64,000 nt of DNA from GWE2-40-63 sp050179685 (GTDB taxonomy: Bacteria > Bacteroidota > Bacteroidia > Bacteroidales > SZUA-534): the NCBI GenBank assembly GCA_050179685.1, contig JBFXEW010000024.1, forward strand, positions 14,094 to 78,093, given 5' to 3'. Positions 49,658 through 58,948 of this stretch are shown in pieces (position 1 is the first letter of the stretch; each line of letters opens with the position of its first letter). The notes below the pieces were generated by a model that did not search any database, was not told the DNA's origin, and saw only the letters and a program-made list of their open reading frames with translations. The translations under genes and the position numbers were made by a program.

Positions 49658-52363
49658 TTGAGAACAACTTTTATTTTATTATTTGCGCTGCTTGTTTCAT
49701 TGGGCAGCTTTAAAAATTTATCGGCACAATCACTTCTGGAAATCCGATTGAATGAAGATTACAGCGGTTATAGACTGAGTGATTTCTTTGCTGTAATGGA
49801 GCACGCCCATGGGGTTCGTTTTTACTATAAAAAGAACTGGATTGATAAGGTGGTGCTAAAAAATGCCGGAACGGATAAAACCCTAAAATTTGTTTTGGAG
49901 CAGGCACTTAGCCCCTACGATTTGGCACATATCGTTCTTCAGCAGCAAAATATTATTTTAATACCTGAGCATTATACCTATTTTGAGCAAAATAATGAAT
50001 ACAATTTTGTTCGTGTGGTAGGAAGCCCCATGGACAAAGGAAAGTATAAACTCAACAAAGTGGAGGGAACTGTACTTTTTGGTAAAACCACCGAACCGCT
50101 TCCAGGAGTGCTGATTATCGACAAAAAGCATAACAAACAAACAGTTACCGATTATAAAGGTCGTTATACCTTGTTTTTACCTGAAGGAACAACACAATTA
50201 ACGTATTCATTTATGGGCCTGGAAAGTCAGGTAATCGAAGCACAGATTTTAAGCCATGGTGAATTGAATGTGGAACTTATGGAAGCTCCCATTGCAATTG
50301 ATGCGGTAACGGTAACCGCCGACGGAGGAAGAAATAATGTAAACCGTGCTCAGATGGGTCTTGTTTATATGGATATGAAAAGCATTAACAAATTGCCGGT
50401 TCTCATGGGTGAAGCCGATATTATTAAAAGTATGACGCTTCTGCCCGGGGTTAGTGTTGCCGGTGAATTGTCGTCGGGCTTTAATGTGCGTGGGGGAAAT
50501 GTAGATCAGAATCTGGTATTACTCAACAGTGCTCCGGTTTACAATGCAGCACACTTGTTTGGTATGTTTAGTGCGTTTATTCCAAACGCCATAAGTTCGG
50601 TCAACCTGCATAAGGGAACACAACCGGCCAATTTTGGTACAAGGGCTGCATCGGCTATGGAAATACAGTTAAAAGCTCCCGATACAAGTAAAGTAAGGGG
50701 TAAAGCCGGATTGGGAATTTTGAACAGCACCTTGTTTCTCGAAGGACCGGTGCTTAACAACCGGATTTCGTTTTTACTTGGGGCACGAACCACGTATTCA
50801 AACTGGCTTCTGAATAAAATGCCCAACATGGATATCAGAAACAGCAAGGCCAGTTTTTACGATTTGCTGGGCAAGGTCGATGTAAAGCTGAGTAAAAAGA
50901 GCAATCTGAGTTTTTTTGGCTACTACAGTGCCGATTACTTTAATTATGCCAACAAAACCGAATACAATTATGGTTCTTCCATGGCCGGATTAAACCTGAA
51001 TCATTATTTATCGGATCAAATGGCCGTTCGTGCAAGTTTTTCATTTACTCAGTTTAACAGTACGGTAGGAAATATTGAATTTGAAAATTCGGCTCACGAA
51101 ATTAGTTCAGGAATATCACAAGTAAACGCCCGTTTGGAGTGGAGTTACCACTTGTCGAAAAATAGTTTAACCGCAGGAACCGAAGCCATTGGCTACCTTT
51201 TAAAACCCGGAACAAGAACACCGGTTGGAGAAAATTCGGAAGCCCTTTCCTTAAGTTTAGCTGACGAGAAAGCATTGGAAGGTGCCGTTTTTATTCAGAA
51301 CACCTACAAGTTTACTGATAAGTGGAATCTGTCGGCAGGTTTACGTTATTCCTGGTATTCCAAACTTGGTGCTGCTGATGTTTTTATCTATCACCAAAAT
51401 CAACCGCTCAACGACAATACCGTTGAGTCGCTTAAAAGCTTTAGTCAGGGCGAAGTAATTAAACTTTATCAGGGTTTGGAGCCCCGCCTGGGTTTAAAAT
51501 ACGGACTTGACGAAAACAGTTCGGTAAAACTTGGCTACAACATTACCCGGCAATACCAGCATTTAATTTCGAATACCACCTCGGCAACTCCAGCCGATTA
51601 TTGGAAGTCGGCCGACTGGAACATAAAACCTTTGTTTAATCAACAATGGGCCCTGGGTTATTTTAAAAACCTGAAGAATAATAGCATCGAAACATCGGTT
51701 GAATTGTACTACAAAAAAACCGATAATGTATTGGAGTATAAAAATGGGGCAGTATTGAGCATGAACCCTGCTATTGAACGCGATGTGATAGCTGCCAATG
51801 CCCGGGCTTATGGCCTGGAACTGATGTTGAAAAAAAACAGGGGAAATCTTACCGGATGGTTTAGTTATACGCTTTCGAAATCGCAAGTCAGAACCCAAAG
51901 TAATTTTGCCGAAGAAGTAATTAATCAGGGTAATTATTATCCGGGATATAACGACCGTTTGCACGATTTAACTCTTTCAGCAAACTATCAGTTATCGCGC
52001 AGATGGACTGTAGGTTCAAATTTTCTTTTTAGCAGTGGTCGTCCGGCAACTTATCCCGAACAGAAGTATTCATTCCGAAATACCGAAGTAATTTATTATT
52101 CTGAGCGTAACAAATACCGTTTACCCGCATACCATCGGCTCGATTTGTCAATAACTTACGAAGGTTTTTTGAATATCACTAAAAAAGTACATCCCAGTTT
52201 TACCTTTTCGGTTTACAATGTATATGGACACAAAAATATTTATTCGGTTTTTTATAAAAAAGACATCCCAAGTGTGGGAAATAATTACCAAAGGTATGGT
52301 TTGTATCAGTTATCAATTATTGGGGTTCCTATTCCCTCAATTACCATTAATTTAAGTTTTTAA
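49658..52363 (+). CDS. TonB-dependent receptor with N-terminal STN domain (TTG start)
   Basis: 901 residues. The start is TTG at 49658, and no ATG is available near the signal peptide (FILLFALLVSLGSFKNLSAQ). STN-like domain (about 25-98), carboxypeptidase-regulatory-like domain (about 132-212), plug (about 225-330, VRGGNVDQNLVLLNSAPVYN) and barrel to the end (TINLSF). STN domains often signal to FecR/sigma partners, but none is encoded here. First gene of a four-gene operon with DUF4249, plug-only and exported proteins. A TATCTTTA box lies near 49622. Confidence 0.88.
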   Translation: MRTTFILLFALLVSLGSFKNLSAQSLLEIRLNEDYSGYRLSDFFAVMEHAHGVRFYYKKNWIDKVVLKNAGTDKTLKFVLEQALSPYDLAHIVLQQQNIILIPEHYTYFEQNNEYNFVRVVGSPMDKGKYKLNKVEGTVLFGKTTEPLPGVLIIDKKHNKQTVTDYKGRYTLFLPEGTTQLTYSFMGLESQVIEAQILSHGELNVELMEAPIAIDAVTVTADGGRNNVNRAQMGLVYMDMKSINKLPVLMGEADIIKSMTLLPGVSVAGELSSGFNVRGGNVDQNLVLLNSAPVYNAAHLFGMFSAFIPNAISSVNLHKGTQPANFGTRAASAMEIQLKAPDTSKVRGKAGLGILNSTLFLEGPVLNNRISFLLGARTTYSNWLLNKMPNMDIRNSKASFYDLLGKVDVKLSKKSNLSFFGYYSADYFNYANKTEYNYGSSMAGLNLNHYLSDQMAVRASFSFTQFNSTVGNIEFENSAHEISSGISQVNARLEWSYHLSKNSLTAGTEAIGYLLKPGTRTPVGENSEALSLSLADEKALEGAVFIQNTYKFTDKWNLSAGLRYSWYSKLGAADVFIYHQNQPLNDNTVESLKSFSQGEVIKLYQGLEPRLGLKYGLDENSSVKLGYNITRQYQHLISNTTSATPADYWKSADWNIKPLFNQQWALGYFKNLKNNSIETSVELYYKKTDNVLEYKNGAVLSMNPAIERDVIAANARAYGLELMLKKNRGNLTGWFSYTLSKSQVRTQSNFAEEVINQGNYYPGYNDRLHDLTLSANYQLSRRWTVGSNFLFSSGRPATYPEQKYSFRNTEVIYYSERNKYRLPAYHRLDLSITYEGFLNITKKVHPSFTFSVYNVYGHKNIYSVFYKKDIPSVGNNYQRYGLYQLSIIGVPIPSITINLSF

Positions 52364-52365
52364 CC

Positions 52366-53472
52366 ATGCGAAATTCGATATACTTATTGCTAATTTTAGT
52401 ATTCTGCCTGAGCAGTTGCGAAGAACCATTTGTACCTGAAATTGATGCACAGGGAGGTTTTTTGGTTTTTGAAGGGCAACTTACCGATCAACAGGATGTA
52501 CATTCGGTTCGAATCAGTCGCTCGGTTTCTTATAACGAAAGCTCGGTATTCGAGTCAGTTTCTGGTTTTACGGTGCGTGTTGAAGATGAAAACGGACAAC
52601 AATTTCCTTTTAGCGAAACAAGCAAAGGACTGTATCAGTCGATTGCATTTAAGGGTTTGTACAATTACCAATACCGTTTGCTGGCCATATCGCCCGAAGG
52701 AAAAACCTATGCTTCCGATTGGGAAACTTTATTGCAGGGAGCTCCCGTAGAGCAAATAAGTGGCATCTATTATATGAATCAATGGCTTGAAAGAATCGAG
52801 GGACAGGGTTATGTTGAACACAACGATCCGGGACTTAAACTGTTGGTTAGTGGAAATTATAGTTCCTACACCCCTTTTTACCGCTACGAGTATCAGGCAA
52901 TTTTTCAAACTACGCAAACCTATCCAACCATTCCTTTTTCAACTACCTATTACATTGCCCGGCCGTTTAATTCCCTGTCGAAAGGATTTGTACAAGTATT
53001 GAACGGGAATTTGTTTCAAAATCAAAAAGTAGAAGATTATCCAATCGATTTTATTACAAAAGCTGTAATGACTATGCATATTCAGCTCGACAGCGTTGAA
53101 CTCGATTCGGTTGGTGACCGGATTTACCCAACCTCGCAAATACATTATGCACAACACGGCGCAATTTTCCGTTTGAACCAGTATTCGTTAAATGAGAGAG
53201 CTTTTAAATTTTGGGATGCGATTTATAAACAACAGGAAGCTTCGGGGCAGTTGTTCGATCCGGTTGAAACGCAGATTGTAGGAAATATAAAATGCACTTC
53301 GGATACCACGGAGCAGGTGTTTGGTTATTTTACCGCATCGGCAATATGCACGCGCATTAGTCATTTGTATTTGAGTTACAACAATCAGGTGATTGTTACT
53401 CCGGCCGATTCGTTTCCAACTATTTCAACCACCCAGGCTGCTCTTCAAAAATTTCCTTTTTGGGTTAATTAA
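52366..53472 (+). CDS. DUF4249 lipoprotein
   Basis: 368 residues. Lipobox CLSSCEE (Cys near 18) and the full DUF4249 pattern: GFLVFEGQLTDQQDVHSVRI, then SVSYNESSVFESVSGFTVRV and a C-terminal half with KCTSDTTEQVFGYFTASAI. Only 2 bp separate it from the receptor stop. It probably forms the surface lid or co-receptor of the TonB receptor. Confidence 0.88.
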   Translation: MRNSIYLLLILVFCLSSCEEPFVPEIDAQGGFLVFEGQLTDQQDVHSVRISRSVSYNESSVFESVSGFTVRVEDENGQQFPFSETSKGLYQSIAFKGLYNYQYRLLAISPEGKTYASDWETLLQGAPVEQISGIYYMNQWLERIEGQGYVEHNDPGLKLLVSGNYSSYTPFYRYEYQAIFQTTQTYPTIPFSTTYYIARPFNSLSKGFVQVLNGNLFQNQKVEDYPIDFITKAVMTMHIQLDSVELDSVGDRIYPTSQIHYAQHGAIFRLNQYSLNERAFKFWDAIYKQQEASGQLFDPVETQIVGNIKCTSDTTEQVFGYFTASAICTRISHLYLSYNNQVIVTPADSFPTISTTQAALQKFPFWVN

Positions 53473-53480
53473 GGTTTATC

Positions 53481-55196
53481 ATGCAGAAATTCAACTATAG
53501 ATTCTTGTTCGTTATTCTGGTTTTTTTAACCGGAAAGCTTTGGGCTGGTGAAACGCCATGGCTGGTTAGCATGCAAACCGACCGGTTTTGTTATGTGTCG
53601 GGCGATGTGGCTTATTTTAAAGCCACTTGTTTTCAGGCTAAGGATTCCCCTGTTGCCGATCAAACCCTGTATGCCGATTTGCTGAGTTCTGATTCCGTTT
53701 TTATTCGTGGTTACCTGCTTCATTTGCTCAACGGAAAAGCAAACGGATATTTTGAGTTACCCGATACATTAACCACCGGTAATTACCAGTTGCGAATTTA
53801 TACTGACGAATCAAGAATCCTGAACCATCCGGTATTGGCCAGTCAATGGCTATATGTTACCAATCGTTTCGGGAAAAATCAACCTTTGTATGCCACCGAT
53901 TCACTTTTGCCAAAATTTGCTGACAGCACTTCGGCTTTCACAAATATATCGGCAGTTCAGATGGTTTTCGATCGCAGCCAGTATAAGCAGCGAAGTAAAG
54001 TAAAAGTACAGGTTTCACTTCCTGATGGTTCCGATGAAACTCTTTGGGCTTCGTTAACCATAAAATCTTTGTCGCAACTCGAATCGCAAATAGAAGTTTT
54101 AAACCGGGAGAAAAACAAGCATCAGGAAGTTAAGGTTGCATCCAATTTAAATGAAGAGCCGCATGTTTTTTCTGGTATAAAAGTAAGAGGTAAGCTGGTT
54201 CACAGCCAAACCCGGCAAGGAATTCCCAATGCTGCTGTTTTATTGAGTTTCGAAGACAGTTTATTGCGAATGCACTACCACCTTACCGACAGCCTGGGTA
54301 ATTTCTGTTTTTATCTCAGTCGAAACTATGGAACGGCAAGGGCTTATTTGAATGCTTTTGACCATAGGTCGATGAAGCCTTTAGCCAATGTGAGTTTTAA
54401 GCTTTTCGGAGGGTTTTTAAAACCACTTACCATAAATCAGGACAATAAATCACTTGTTGGTTACAAAAGCAGTCCCGATACACTGAATCTTCAAAAATCG
54501 ATGGTGGCAAAGGCTTTTCAACTGGGTAGTCATGCTTTTTTACCACGGGCCGAAGTGGATACCCTGCCTTATGCGCAGCGTTATTTAGCGGGGAAATATA
54601 CCGATGTGGTTTTTCCTTCTGATTTTGTTGATTTGGTCGATTTTGCCGAGATAGCCAAGGAAATTCTTCCTTACATCCGTTACCGAATGGTGGATGGCGC
54701 TTACCGGTTTTTTGTAATCGATGGCCCAAACCATTTAATTAAAGAGCAACCCCTGGTTTTTGTCGATGGAATTCCTTTGGTTGAACCCGATAAAGTAGCT
54801 CATTTAAATACCGCCGATATAAAACGTGTGGACGTTAAATCGCAGGCAAGATTTTATGGCGATCTGTTTTTTGAAAACGGTTTGGTTTTTATCTGGACCA
54901 AGAAAATGGATTTTTGGAAACAAAGTCAATCAGATTATAATACAATGGTTGAATTACAGCTTTATCAAAACCCGATTCGTTTCCATTTTCCTGATTATTC
55001 TAAGACAGCTCAGGCCAATATTCCCGATTTCAGGCAAACCTTATACTGGAACCCCGAAGTATATCTTAATGGCAAAAAATCGCAACAGTTCGAGTTTTAT
55101 ACTTCCGATGAAAAGGGAGTTTTTGAGGTATTATTGCAGGGCATTACCTCACAAGGAGAAACTGTTACTGTGCGCAAATCATTTAAAGTAGAATAA
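53481..55196 (+). CDS. Exported MG2 / carboxypeptidase-regulatory / plug-like protein without barrel
   Basis: 571 residues with a signal peptide (1-22). About 28-130 resembles the MG2 fold of alpha-2-macroglobulins (FCYVSGDVAYFKATCF; SLPDGSDET strands follow). About 233-310 is a carboxypeptidase-regulatory-like domain (GKLVHSQTRQGIPNAAVLLS). About 395-480 looks like a TonB plug (PLVFVDGIPLVEPDKVAHLN, then DLFFENGLVFIWTKK), but no barrel follows. Such proteins may sit in the periplasm or at the surface as an accessory plug or scaffold for the receptor encoded upstream. It lies 8 bp after the DUF4249 gene. Confidence 0.7.
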   Translation: MQKFNYRFLFVILVFLTGKLWAGETPWLVSMQTDRFCYVSGDVAYFKATCFQAKDSPVADQTLYADLLSSDSVFIRGYLLHLLNGKANGYFELPDTLTTGNYQLRIYTDESRILNHPVLASQWLYVTNRFGKNQPLYATDSLLPKFADSTSAFTNISAVQMVFDRSQYKQRSKVKVQVSLPDGSDETLWASLTIKSLSQLESQIEVLNREKNKHQEVKVASNLNEEPHVFSGIKVRGKLVHSQTRQGIPNAAVLLSFEDSLLRMHYHLTDSLGNFCFYLSRNYGTARAYLNAFDHRSMKPLANVSFKLFGGFLKPLTINQDNKSLVGYKSSPDTLNLQKSMVAKAFQLGSHAFLPRAEVDTLPYAQRYLAGKYTDVVFPSDFVDLVDFAEIAKEILPYIRYRMVDGAYRFFVIDGPNHLIKEQPLVFVDGIPLVEPDKVAHLNTADIKRVDVKSQARFYGDLFFENGLVFIWTKKMDFWKQSQSDYNTMVELQLYQNPIRFHFPDYSKTAQANIPDFRQTLYWNPEVYLNGKKSQQFEFYTSDEKGVFEVLLQGITSQGETVTVRKSFKVE

Positions 55197-55198
55197 AG

Positions 55199-55909
55199 AT
55201 GGTGTTTACTCGTTTTTTTCTGATGGTAATTTTGGCTTTACCAACCTGGTTTTTAACGGCAAAGGCACAGGATAATTGTCCGGATCCCATTCGGCTTCAG
55301 CCTTTAACAGGGGAACTGTTTCAATCGTATTTTATGCAATACCGGGGGAATCCCTTTTATGGCAACGATTGGTTCAATGGATCGGTTCAACTGGTAAGCG
55401 GCGAAGTATATGACCACCTGAAACTTCGTTACGATATTTATAAAGATGCCTTGCATTATTACAATCCCAAACTTCGGCGTGTGGTATTACTCGACAAAGA
55501 AAGTGTTTCAGCTTTTTGGTTTGAACAGGCTTTTCCGGTAAGCCATAAAAAGGTAATCAACTTGGTATCGACCGATACCACCCGGATTTCGGGTTTTTAT
55601 TTTCTGTTGGTGAACGATTCCGTGTCCTTGTACCTTAAAGCACGTAAACTTATCGATACGCAAACCAGCTCTTATCCTGCCGATGGAAAGCTGGGTGTTT
55701 TTTATGAAAAACAGGAGTGTTATTTTCAAAAAAATCAAACCATTTCAAAACTTCCTTTGCGAAAAAGGAACCTGCTTAGGCAGTTTCCTGAACTATCTGC
55801 AGCGTTAAGACCCTTTATCCATAAGAACCGCTTGAAGATTAAAACGCCGGAGCATTTAATTCAGATTTTTGAAGAAATAAACCGTTTAACTGCTGAAAAT
55901 GAACAGTAA
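55199..55909 (+). CDS. Exported protein of unknown function, end of the TonB operon
   Basis: 236 residues with a signal peptide ending AKA-QDN. The mature part has a beta-rich middle (LVSGEVYDHLKLRYDIYKDA) and a basic helical tail (LPLRKRNLLRQFPELSAALR). It starts 2 bp after the plug-like gene, so it belongs to the same operon. I do not recognise the family. Confidence 0.7.
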   Translation: MVFTRFFLMVILALPTWFLTAKAQDNCPDPIRLQPLTGELFQSYFMQYRGNPFYGNDWFNGSVQLVSGEVYDHLKLRYDIYKDALHYYNPKLRRVVLLDKESVSAFWFEQAFPVSHKKVINLVSTDTTRISGFYFLLVNDSVSLYLKARKLIDTQTSSYPADGKLGVFYEKQECYFQKNQTISKLPLRKRNLLRQFPELSAALRPFIHKNRLKIKTPEHLIQIFEEINRLTAENEQ

Positions 55910-55953
55910 ATAAAAAAGTACAGTTTTCCCGGTTAAGAAATCAAAGGTTAATT

Positions 55954-55983
55954 TTTGTATGTAATATTTTTCGAATAATTTTG
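55954..55983 (+). promoter_or_regulatory. Bacteroidota-type promoter for the DUF2851 gene
   Basis: TTTG at 55954-55957, an 18-bp spacer, then TAATTTTG at 55976-55983. Both boxes match the TTTG...TAnnTTTG consensus. The ATG at 56021 is 37 bp further on. Confidence 0.7.
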
Positions 55984-56020
55984 ATAGTTAATTGATTAAC
56001 TGTTCAAAAAAGAAAACGCC

Positions 56021-57292
56021 ATGCAGGAATCGTTTTTGCATTACCTGTGGAAGTATCAGTTGCATCAGCAGCCAAGGCTTACCTTAACCGATGGCCGCAC
56101 AATTGAAGTGCATTCGGCGGGCGAGCACAATCACGATTCCGGTCCCGATTTTTTTAATGCCAAAATTAAAATCGATGACACCCTTTGGGCCGGGAATGTT
56201 GAGATTCATGTAAATGCATCCGATTGGTTAAAACACCAGCATCAAACCGATAAAGCCTACGATAACGTGATTTTACATGTGGTAGCCAATTACGATGCGG
56301 ATATAACGCGCGGGTCGGGCGAAAAGATTCCGGTGTTGCAATTGCTGGCTCCACGTGGCGTTTACGAACAGTATTTGTACCTGATGCAAAGTCAGCAGTG
56401 GGTTCCCTGCGAATCGTTTATTGCTAAGGTCGATGCATTTACCATTTTGCAATGGAAAGAGGCCTTACTGGTAGAGCGTTTAAGCCAGAAAGCAGAAAGT
56501 ATCGAAGCGCGTTTTTTCCAAAACAAAAATAATTGGGAAGAAACCTTTTATCAGTCGCTGGCGGCTAATTTTGGATTTAAAACCAATAGTCAGCCCTTTG
56601 AAATGCTGGCACGCAGCCTGCCTTTAATTTATCTGGGCAAACATAAAGATCAATTATCACTAATTGAAGCCTTGCTTTTTGGGCAGGCCGGATTAATTCC
56701 CGAAAACCCTACCAGTGAATATGAAAGACTCCTGCAAGCCAACTACAGGCATCTGGCTGCAAAATTTCAGTTAAAAGGTAGTTCCGGCCATTTATGGAAA
56801 TTCTCCAAACTTCGTCCGGTTAATTTCCCGACCATCCGCCTGGCACAGTTTGCTGCACTGGTTTATAAATCGTCGGCCTTGCTTTCTAAAATTCTGGAAA
56901 TAGAAACTATCGACGATTTGCAAAATTTATTTCAGGTGCAGGCATCGGAATTCTGGAATACCCACTATACTTTTTCAAAAGAATCGACTTACCGGATTAA
57001 GCATCTTGGCTTAACATCGTTCCATAATATTGTAATAAACACTCTGGCACCATTTCTGTTTTTTTATGGAAAAAGCCACAGTAAACCGGCTTATACTGAA
57101 AAAGCACTTACCTGGCTAACCAAACTGCCAGCAGAAAAAAATCAGCTAATTACTCATTGGAATCAACTGGGACTTGAGGTTCAAAGTGCTTTTGACTCGC
57201 AGGCTTTAATTCAATTAAAAAACAACTATTGCAATTACCGTCTTTGCTTAAATTGCCGCATAGGCAACCAGGTGTTGCGGCATCGGTTTTAA
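56021..57292 (+). CDS. DUF2851 family protein
   Basis: 423 residues, cytoplasmic. The N-terminal block GRTIEVHSAGEHNHDSGPDF and ADWLKHQHQT-type segment (here NASDWLKHQHQTDKAYDNV) plus NVEIHVNASDW are family hallmarks. The C-terminus has a C-x4-C-x2-C cluster (NYCNYRLCLNCRIGN) that could bind a metal. Conserved histidines and acids in the N-terminal block suggest an active or metal site, but no function is established to my knowledge. Its own promoter precedes it. Confidence 0.85.
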   Translation: MQESFLHYLWKYQLHQQPRLTLTDGRTIEVHSAGEHNHDSGPDFFNAKIKIDDTLWAGNVEIHVNASDWLKHQHQTDKAYDNVILHVVANYDADITRGSGEKIPVLQLLAPRGVYEQYLYLMQSQQWVPCESFIAKVDAFTILQWKEALLVERLSQKAESIEARFFQNKNNWEETFYQSLAANFGFKTNSQPFEMLARSLPLIYLGKHKDQLSLIEALLFGQAGLIPENPTSEYERLLQANYRHLAAKFQLKGSSGHLWKFSKLRPVNFPTIRLAQFAALVYKSSALLSKILEIETIDDLQNLFQVQASEFWNTHYTFSKESTYRIKHLGLTSFHNIVINTLAPFLFFYGKSHSKPAYTEKALTWLTKLPAEKNQLITHWNQLGLEVQSAFDSQALIQLKNNYCNYRLCLNCRIGNQVLRHRF

Positions 57293-57371
57293 AGGAGCGG
57301 ATGTTTAATCGCATTGTTTCAAGCAGCCGTACAAAACTTTTCAACAATTTCAGGCTATCCGTAAACATTCC

Positions 57372-57401
57372 TTTAATAGTAAAGCGAATGTGTTATTTTT
57401 G
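57372..57401 (+). promoter_or_regulatory. Bacteroidota-type promoter for thyA-folA
   Basis: TTTA at 57372-57375, an 18-bp spacer, then TATTTTTG at 57394-57401 (full -7 match), 17 bp before the thyA ATG. Confidence 0.65.
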
Positions 57402-57418
57402 CAATAAATTTTAATAAA

Positions 57419-58213
57419 ATGATTCAATACCTCGATTTAATGCGTCACGTGCTTAAGAATGGCACAAAGAAAGAAGACCGTACCGGAACCGGAACTATCA
57501 GCACTTTTGGGTACCAAATGCGTTTCGATTTGCAGGAAGGTTTTCCCTGTATTACCACCAAAAAACTGCATTTAAAATCGATAATTCATGAATTACTGTG
57601 GTTTTTAAAGGGCGACACCAATGTAAAATACCTGCAGGAAAACGGGGTTCGTATCTGGAACGATTGGGCCGACGAGAATGGGGAACTGGGTCATGTTTAC
57701 GGGTACCAATGGCGCTCATGGCCAAAACCCGACGGCTCGCACCTCGACCAAATTACCCAGTTGATTCACGATATTAAAACTAATCCGCATTCACGCCGCC
57801 TGATTGTAAGCGCCTGGAATGCCGGCGATATTGAGAATATGGCTTTGCCTCCCTGTCATGCGTTTTTCCAGTTTTATGTAAACAACGGAAAGCTTTCGTG
57901 TCAGTTGTATCAGCGCAGTGCCGACGTGTTTTTGGGTGTACCTTTTAATATTGCGTCGTATGCATTATTAACTTATATGGTGGCACAGGTAACCGGTTTG
58001 CAGCCCGGTGAGTTTATTCACACCTTTGGCGATGTACATATTTATTTGAACCACCTGGAGCAGGTAGAGCTGCAATTATCACGCGAGCCTAAAAAACTGC
58101 CGCAAATGTGGATAAATCCTGAGGTTAAAGATATTTTTAGTTTTACTTATAACGATTTTCGTTTAGACAATTACGAAGCCCATCCGCACATTAAAGGAGA
58201 AGTTTCGGTTTAA
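57419..58213 (+). CDS. thyA: Thymidylate synthase
   Basis: 264 residues, the same length as E. coli ThyA. It methylates dUMP to dTMP using methylene-tetrahydrofolate. The N-terminal EDRTGTGTIS arginine loop, folate-side IWNDWADENGELGHVYGYQW, catalytic Cys in ALPPCHAFFQF, and dUMP-binding QRSADVFLGVPFNIASY are all present. Its stop shares a base with the start of the DHFR gene, so the pair makes and recycles the folate cofactor from one operon. Confidence 0.97.
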   Translation: MIQYLDLMRHVLKNGTKKEDRTGTGTISTFGYQMRFDLQEGFPCITTKKLHLKSIIHELLWFLKGDTNVKYLQENGVRIWNDWADENGELGHVYGYQWRSWPKPDGSHLDQITQLIHDIKTNPHSRRLIVSAWNAGDIENMALPPCHAFFQFYVNNGKLSCQLYQRSADVFLGVPFNIASYALLTYMVAQVTGLQPGEFIHTFGDVHIYLNHLEQVELQLSREPKKLPQMWINPEVKDIFSFTYNDFRLDNYEAHPHIKGEVSV

Positions 58214-58722
58214 TGATAGAAAACAGCATGGCAAAAATTTTATCGCTAATAGTAGCCGTAGCAGCCGATAATGGAATTGGCTATAAAAACGATTTACTCA
58301 CCCATATTTCAGCCGATTTAAAACGCTTTAAACAAATTACCAGCGGTCATGCAATAATTATGGGGCGCAATACCTGGTTGTCGCTGCCCAAACGACCTCT
58401 GCCCAATCGTACCAATATTGTGCTGACTTCGCAAAGCGGAGCAATTTTCGAAAGTGCTGTGGTAGTCCATTCGCTGGCCGAAGCCCTGGCCGCCTGCCCC
58501 GATAATCAGGAGAGTTTTGTGATTGGTGGAGCAACCATTTATGAGCAGTTTTTTCCCCTGGTTCAAAAGTTATACCTCACCAAAATACACCACACATTCC
58601 CTGCCGACACTTTTTTACCCGAAATTAACGAAAAAGAGTGGAACGTAGTTTCCAACACGCCGGTTACCAACGACGAACAGGCCGGTGTTTCCTATTCTTT
58701 TGTCGATTTGGAACGAAAGTAA
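58213..58722 (+). CDS. folA: Dihydrofolate reductase
   Basis: 169 residues. It reduces dihydrofolate made by ThyA. The NADPH-binding IIMGRNTWLSLPKRPLPNRT and GGATIYEQFFP motifs are present, and the catalytic acid is conserved in ISADLKRFK (equivalent to Asp27 of E. coli). The loop before it reads NDLLTHISADL, so the Trp22 of E. coli is replaced by Thr and the following Pro by Ser; other Bacteroidota enzymes also vary here (for example Cys-His). The start at 58213 overlaps the thyA stop by one base; Met6 (58228) is an alternative. Confidence 0.95.
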   Translation: MIENSMAKILSLIVAVAADNGIGYKNDLLTHISADLKRFKQITSGHAIIMGRNTWLSLPKRPLPNRTNIVLTSQSGAIFESAVVVHSLAEALAACPDNQESFVIGGATIYEQFFPLVQKLYLTKIHHTFPADTFLPEINEKEWNVVSNTPVTNDEQAGVSYSFVDLERK

Positions 58723-58892
58723 GATCTGTTGCCAGAAGAATACTTTTCATTGATCGCTTCTTGGTTGTTTTGACTTAGGAAAGCTCATCCGAAATTAAAA
58801 GCAATAAAAAACTTTTTTTAGTATTGAAGCAACCCTATTTAAGACTTTCACATCCTAGTCGCATAGTTGTAAAATTTGAACGTAATATTTCT

Positions 58893-58900
58893 TAATTTTG
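58893..58900 (+). promoter_or_regulatory. -7 box TAATTTTG for the acidic exported protein
   Basis: A full TAnnTTTG match 48 bp before the ATG at 58949. TTTG at 58875 is too close for a usual -33 element; TTG at 58866 is slightly too far. Confidence 0.45.
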
Positions 58901-58948
58901 CAGTGTACAAAATGATTAATTGACCAATTGAACTAAATTTTAATGATT

